The position numbers were made by a program, and so were the translations under genes. From Pseudomonadota bacterium (GTDB lineage Bacteria; Pseudomonadota; Gammaproteobacteria; Steroidobacterales; Steroidobacteraceae): 64,000 nt of DNA. The stretch is from positions 1 to 64,000 of the forward strand of contig JAEWLQ010000082.1 of NCBI GenBank assembly GCA_023457495.1, written 5' to 3'. Position 1 is the stretch's first letter. The number at the start of each line of letters is the position of its first letter. Shown in pieces: positions 60,028 through 64,000 of this stretch. The notes beneath the pieces were generated by a model, which was not told the DNA's origin, did not search any database, and worked only from the letters and a program-made list of their open reading frames with translations.

Positions 60028-61502
60028 TGAGGCTTCCGACTCCGCGATGGGCATGCACGCTCGCCGGCCTCGCAGCCTCGCTTGCGATGTCGATCGCGCA
60101 CGCCGATCCATGGCTGGCACCCGGCGATGAAGGGCTGCGCAGCGATATCCTGCTCCTCGCGGACGCCGGCATCCTCAGAGGGCCCGTCACGACCTGGCCA
60201 TTGTCCTGGCCCGACATCGCGAGGGATGCGCTCGCGGCCGATATCGCCGGCTATGACCTGATGACGACCGCGGCCCTGCTACGCGTTCAGAGACTGTCGC
60301 GCGCGGCATCGGCGCCGGGATTCGCCGGGGCAGGCGCGCGCGTGCGGGGCGCCTGGCAGCCGACGATGCTGCGCACGTTCGAGGACACGCCGCGCGAGGA
60401 AGGCGAGGTCGCATTGCGCGCGAGCTGGCTCACCGATCACTTCGCCTTGAACCTCCAGGGCGCGGTTGTGGCCGATTCCGAGGACGGCAAGACCTTCAGG
60501 CCCGACGGCTCATACCTGGGCATCAATGTCGGCAATTTCATGATCTCGGCCGGATTCATGGAGCGATGGTGGAGCCCCGGCTGGGAAGGCGGGTTGATCC
60601 TCTCGACCAATGCGCGGCCGATTCCGAGCATCACGCTTGAACGCAACTACACCGATCCCTTCAAGTCGAAGCTGCTTTCCTGGATCGGGTCCTGGCGCGC
60701 GAGCATTGCGCTTGGGGAGGCCGAGTCGCACGACGTCCCTGTGCCGAACGTGAAATTCCTCGCGGCACGCATCAACTTCAGGCCGCGCCCGTGGCTCGAG
60801 TTCGGGCTCACGCGAACCGCGCAATGGTGCGGTGGCGAGCGCGACTGCGACTTCAACACATTCATGGACATGTTGCTGGGGCGGGAGAGCACTGAGGACT
60901 CGACCGGTCCCGGCGACACGCCCGGCAACCAGATGGCCGGATACGACATGCGGCTGCGCTCGCCCTGGAAGAAGCTCCCGCTCGCGTTCTATACCCAATG
61001 GATAGGTGAGGACGAGGCCGGCGGTTTGCCGAGCAAGTTCATTGGCACATTCGGACTCGAAGGCTGGACCTCGACGTCGCTCGGCGCGCTGCGCGCTCAC
61101 TTCGAGTACTCGGACACCGCCTGCACCTTTACGCGCCAGGAGCCCGACTTCAACTGCGCCTATCGCAACGCCATTTATCCGCAGGGGTATACCTACCGCG
61201 GCCGGATCATCGGTCACGCGATGGACAACGACAGCCGCATGTATTCGCTTGCGGGGCTGCTGACGCGGCCATCCGGCGACGTAATCAGCGTGATCCTGCG
61301 GCGGACCGAGGTGAACCGTGACGGCACCGCCGACCATGCAATCAGCACCGTGCCGCGCGACCTCGACAATGTAGAATTGCGCTACTCACGGACGTTCGGC
61401 TTTGGCAAAGTGATGGTCGGCGCCGGTTTCGAAGAGCGCGGGGAGGACTCAGGTTCGAGCTCCAACGCGCATGCCTATATTTCCTGGCAACAAGGTTTCT
61501 GA
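60027..61502 (+). CDS. Wzi-like capsule-assembly outer-membrane protein, second copy
   Basis: A 491-residue paralogue of the preceding protein with a signal peptide (about 1-26, ending AHA). It shares the order of blocks: LRSDILLLADAGILRGPVTTW, ERWWSPGWEGGLILSTNARP, GLTRTAQWCGGERDCDF, GNQMAGYDMR and YRGRIIGHAMDND. Divergence is considerable, so the duplication is old. It ends in AYISWQQGF, a barrel-like terminus. ATG 60027 shares a base with the previous stop (TGATG); GTG 60024 is an alternative. Its own stop overlaps the next ATG in the same way. Confidence 0.88.
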   Translation: MRLPTPRWACTLAGLAASLAMSIAHADPWLAPGDEGLRSDILLLADAGILRGPVTTWPLSWPDIARDALAADIAGYDLMTTAALLRVQRLSRAASAPGFAGAGARVRGAWQPTMLRTFEDTPREEGEVALRASWLTDHFALNLQGAVVADSEDGKTFRPDGSYLGINVGNFMISAGFMERWWSPGWEGGLILSTNARPIPSITLERNYTDPFKSKLLSWIGSWRASIALGEAESHDVPVPNVKFLAARINFRPRPWLEFGLTRTAQWCGGERDCDFNTFMDMLLGRESTEDSTGPGDTPGNQMAGYDMRLRSPWKKLPLAFYTQWIGEDEAGGLPSKFIGTFGLEGWTSTSLGALRAHFEYSDTACTFTRQEPDFNCAYRNAIYPQGYTYRGRIIGHAMDNDSRMYSLAGLLTRPSGDVISVILRRTEVNRDGTADHAISTVPRDLDNVELRYSRTFGFGKVMVGAGFEERGEDSGSSSNAHAYISWQQGF

Positions 61503-64000
61503 TGCGTAGCTGGTTGATCCTCGTTGGAGTGGTGTTGCTCTCGGCGGCCGTCCCGGTGCGCGCCCAGGTACCGACACCCGAACAGCTCGAAATGCTGCGA
61601 TCCATGAGCCCCGAGGACCGTCAGGCCCTCATGGAGCAACTCGGGCTCGGCGGCGCGCTCGGCGAATCCATGGGAGCTTCGGATGCCAACGGCGACCAGC
61701 GCCGGCGCGATCAGCGGCGACTGCGGCCGGACGAAGTGCGCACCACCGACCTGCGCGAGGCATCCAATCTGTTTGTCGACAAGTCGCTGAAGGCGGAAGA
61801 CTCGGTAATCGTCGACGTCGCATTCCGAAAAGACAAGCCGGCGCGGGTCGAACCCACGGGCCCTAACACCCCGCCGATCACGATTCCGGAACAGCTCGCG
61901 CCGGAGATGACGACTGAGGAGCGCCTCGCCGCCGAACGCCTTATCGATCTGGTGCGTTCTCGCAATCCCTACCAGCTCGATCGCAACGGGGCGATCCTGC
62001 TTCCCGGTTTCGAGCCCATCACGCTCGCCGGCCTCGACGAGGAGCAGGCGACGCATCGGTTGAGCTCGATCCCCGTATTCTTCAAGCTCGACCTGAAGGT
62101 CACGCGCCTGCCGGTTCGCAAGTCCGGATTCGCCGGACTAAAGCCCTACGGCTACGACCTGTTCCTGGATGCGCCTTCGACTTTCGCGCCGGTCACCGAC
62201 GTTCCGGTTCCATCGGGCTACATCGTTGGTCCTGGCGACCAGCTCAATGTCCAGCTGTTCGGTAACCAGAACCGTAACCTGCGCCTTGTCGTCGGGCGGG
62301 ATGGACGCGTGAGCTTTCCGGAGCTCGGGCCCATCAACGTTTCCGGGCAGACGTTCGAGCGCGTCGCCGCGATGCTCGAGGAGCGCGTTTCGCGCCAGAT
62401 GATCGGCGTGCGTGCGAACGTGGGAATGGGTGACACGCGATCGATTCGCGTGTTCGTGATGGGCGAAGCGAACCGCCCCGGTTCGTACACCGTGAGCGGG
62501 CTCGCGACCATTTCCTCGGCATTGTATGCGGCCGGCGGCATCAAGCCGATCGGCTCGTTGCGCAACATCCAGCTCAAACGCAACGGGACGGTGGTACGCC
62601 GCCTCGACCTCTACGACCTTTTGCTGCGTGGGGACACCAGCGATGACGCCAAGCTCCTGTCGGGCGACGTCATCTTCATTCCGCCCGTCACGGCTACCGT
62701 CGCGGTAGATGGCGAGGTGAATCGCCCGGCAATCTACGAACTCAAGGGTTCGACCAGTGTCGAGGACATCGTGCAGCTCGCCGGCGGGCTGACCAGTGAA
62801 GCCGACGCCAGCCGTGCGGCACTCGTTCGCGTCAACGATCAACGCGCGCGTGTCGTGGTCAACGTGCCGCTGGATGCGCTGAAAGGGCGCGGCGAGGTGC
62901 TGCGCAACGGCGATTCGTTGCGCGTACTGCGATTGCGCCCGACTCTTGACAGTGGTGTCACAATCGATGGTCACGTTTTCCGGCCAGGCTGGCTCGCCTG
63001 GCACGAAGGCCTGCGCTTGTCCGAAGTGCTCGGCGGCATCGATGAGCTCAAGCCCAATGCTGACCTCAACTACATCCTGATTCGCCGCGAGCTGCCGCCG
63101 GATCGCCGCGTCGTCGCGCTGTCCGCCGACCTCGGCGCCGCGCTGCGCGCACCAGGTTCGGAAAAGGACGTCCTGCTCATGCCGCGGGACCGCTTGTTCG
63201 TGTTCGACGTCGAGGGCGGCCGCCAGCAGACGATGCAACCGCTGCTCGAGGAGCTCAAGCGCCAGTCGCGCATCGACCGACCGACGGAAATAGTGCGCAT
63301 CGATGGGCGCGTAAAGGCGCGCGGTGACTATCCACTCGAACCCAATATGCGCGTGAGCGACCTGCTACGTGCCGGCGGCGGACTGCAGGATGCCGCGTTT
63401 GGCGCAAAGGCCGAGCTCGTGCGTTACCGCCTCACGGAGTCGGCGCGTCGCACCGAGCTCATTGAAATCGACCTGAGTGCGGTGATGCGCGGCGATCCAA
63501 GCGCGGACGTGCAGCTGCAACCCTTCGACTTCCTCAATGTGAAGGAAGTGCCGGAATGGAGCGAGCAGGAACAGGTAATGATCGCCGGCGAAGTGCGCTT
63601 CCCCGGCATCTATCCTATTCAGCGCGGTGAGACGATGCGTTCGGTGCTCGAGCGCGCCGGCGGACTTACCACGCTTGCGTATCCCGACGGCGCCGTCTTC
63701 ACGCGCGTCGAGCTCAGGGAGCGGGAGCAGCAGCAGCTCGACCGCCTCGCGGAACGGCTGCAGGGCGATCTGGCCGCGACTGCGTTGCAAGCCACCGCCG
63801 CGAACCAGGGCCAGGCCGGCCAGGCGCTGACCGTCGGGCAGTCGCTGCTGAACCAGCTCAAGGCCACCAGGGCGGTGGGCCGTCTCGTCATCGATCTCGA
63901 CGCCGTGATCGCCAATCCCATCGGATCTCCGGGAGACATCACGCTGCGGGAAGGCGACCATCTGATGATCCCGAAGATCAAGCAGGAAATCACCGTCATT
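61502..64000 (+). CDS. SLBB-domain polysaccharide export protein, Wza-like, cut by the window edge
   Basis: The frame is open from ATG 61502 to the end of the window, 833 codons without a stop. Signal peptide about 1-23 (VPVRA), with no lipobox cysteine. A charged, Glu/Asp-rich region runs to about 230. The polysaccharide export (Poly_export) domain begins with SGYIVGPGDQLNVQLFGNQN (from about 238). Several SLBB repeats follow: VFVMGEANRPGSYTV, VAVDGEVNRPAIYEL, VTIDGHVFRPGWLAW, VRIDGRVKARGDYPL and VMIAGEVRFPGIYPI. It is more than twice the length of E. coli Wza (379). It should form the outer-membrane export channel for the polymer of this locus. Confidence 0.9.
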   Translation, partial: MRSWLILVGVVLLSAAVPVRAQVPTPEQLEMLRSMSPEDRQALMEQLGLGGALGESMGASDANGDQRRRDQRRLRPDEVRTTDLREASNLFVDKSLKAEDSVIVDVAFRKDKPARVEPTGPNTPPITIPEQLAPEMTTEERLAAERLIDLVRSRNPYQLDRNGAILLPGFEPITLAGLDEEQATHRLSSIPVFFKLDLKVTRLPVRKSGFAGLKPYGYDLFLDAPSTFAPVTDVPVPSGYIVGPGDQLNVQLFGNQNRNLRLVVGRDGRVSFPELGPINVSGQTFERVAAMLEERVSRQMIGVRANVGMGDTRSIRVFVMGEANRPGSYTVSGLATISSALYAAGGIKPIGSLRNIQLKRNGTVVRRLDLYDLLLRGDTSDDAKLLSGDVIFIPPVTATVAVDGEVNRPAIYELKGSTSVEDIVQLAGGLTSEADASRAALVRVNDQRARVVVNVPLDALKGRGEVLRNGDSLRVLRLRPTLDSGVTIDGHVFRPGWLAWHEGLRLSEVLGGIDELKPNADLNYILIRRELPPDRRVVALSADLGAALRAPGSEKDVLLMPRDRLFVFDVEGGRQQTMQPLLEELKRQSRIDRPTEIVRIDGRVKARGDYPLEPNMRVSDLLRAGGGLQDAAFGAKAELVRYRLTESARRTELIEIDLSAVMRGDPSADVQLQPFDFLNVKEVPEWSEQEQVMIAGEVRFPGIYPIQRGETMRSVLERAGGLTTLAYPDGAVFTRVELREREQQQLDRLAERLQGDLAATALQATAANQGQAGQALTVGQSLLNQLKATRAVGRLVIDLDAVIANPIGSPGDITLREGDHLMIPKIKQEITVI

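Overview
The window is a high-GC, gene-dense chromosome segment from a gammaproteobacterium. A Steroidobacteraceae, Nevskiales or Xanthomonadales-like lineage is my best guess, from gene content and composition only. The supporting evidence is gammaproteobacterial gene order and content: fimV-truA-accD-folC-dedD-cvpA-purF, tig-clpP-clpX-lon-tRNA-ppiD, mltD/yafS-like-rnhA-dnaQ, an EF-P with Lys34 beside its ligase epmA, miaE, and parE-parC. No rRNA operon, CRISPR array, phage or intact insertion sequence was seen.

Layout. 0-1.6 kb: a small membrane protein divergent from an ECF sigma factor and a coupled membrane protein. 1.7-5.9 kb: topoisomerase IV (parE, parC). 5.9-6.6 kb: a gene-free stretch with a 33-bp direct repeat and a 163-bp inverted repeat pair. 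6.6-10.3 kb (minus): LysE exporter, secreted esterase-like hydrolase and a FimX-like degenerate GGDEF-EAL protein. 10.5-14.1 kb: efp facing the overlapping operon sco-psd-epmA-msrC. 14.1-16.1 kb: prmB-aroC. 16.5-25 kb: fimV to purF. 25-28.1 kb: a glycerate-kinase-like gene, a response regulator/Ser-Thr kinase fusion and miaE. 28.2-29.3 kb: a serine-beta-lactamase-fold gene with BlaI/MecI-like operator boxes. 29.3-33.6 kb: lpxH and a cyclophilin, divergent from gltX-cysS. 33.7-37.3 kb: tRNA-Pro/Arg/His and tRNA-Lys bracketing a rhamnose-oligosaccharide operon (rhaM, GH105 hydrolase, GPH transporter). 37.3-38.6 kb: a kinase-like protein and two small genes. 38.7-47.2 kb: tRNA-Leu, tig, clpP, clpX, lon, tRNA-Val, tRNA-Asp, ppiD (protein folding and turnover). 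47.2-53.3 kb: SDF symporter, fabI, mltD, methyltransferase, rnhA, dnaQ. 53.4 kb to the end: a surface-polysaccharide locus (UDP-sugar dehydrogenase, epimerase, aminotransferase, pgi, two tandem Wzi-like outer-membrane proteins and a large SLBB export protein cut by the window edge).

Themes. FimV and the FimX-like protein point to type IV pilus polarity and twitching. efp and epmA together point to beta-lysylated EF-P. tig, clpXP, lon and ppiD form a folding and proteolysis block, and lon has a near-consensus sigma-32 promoter. Translational coupling by ATGA or GTGA overlaps is frequent. The most unusual signals are non-coding: four helically phased 10-bp motifs upstream of rhaM, paired BlaI-like boxes upstream of the beta-lactamase-fold gene, the 163-bp inverted repeat, and three protein genes that begin 19-34 nt after a tRNA 3' end.
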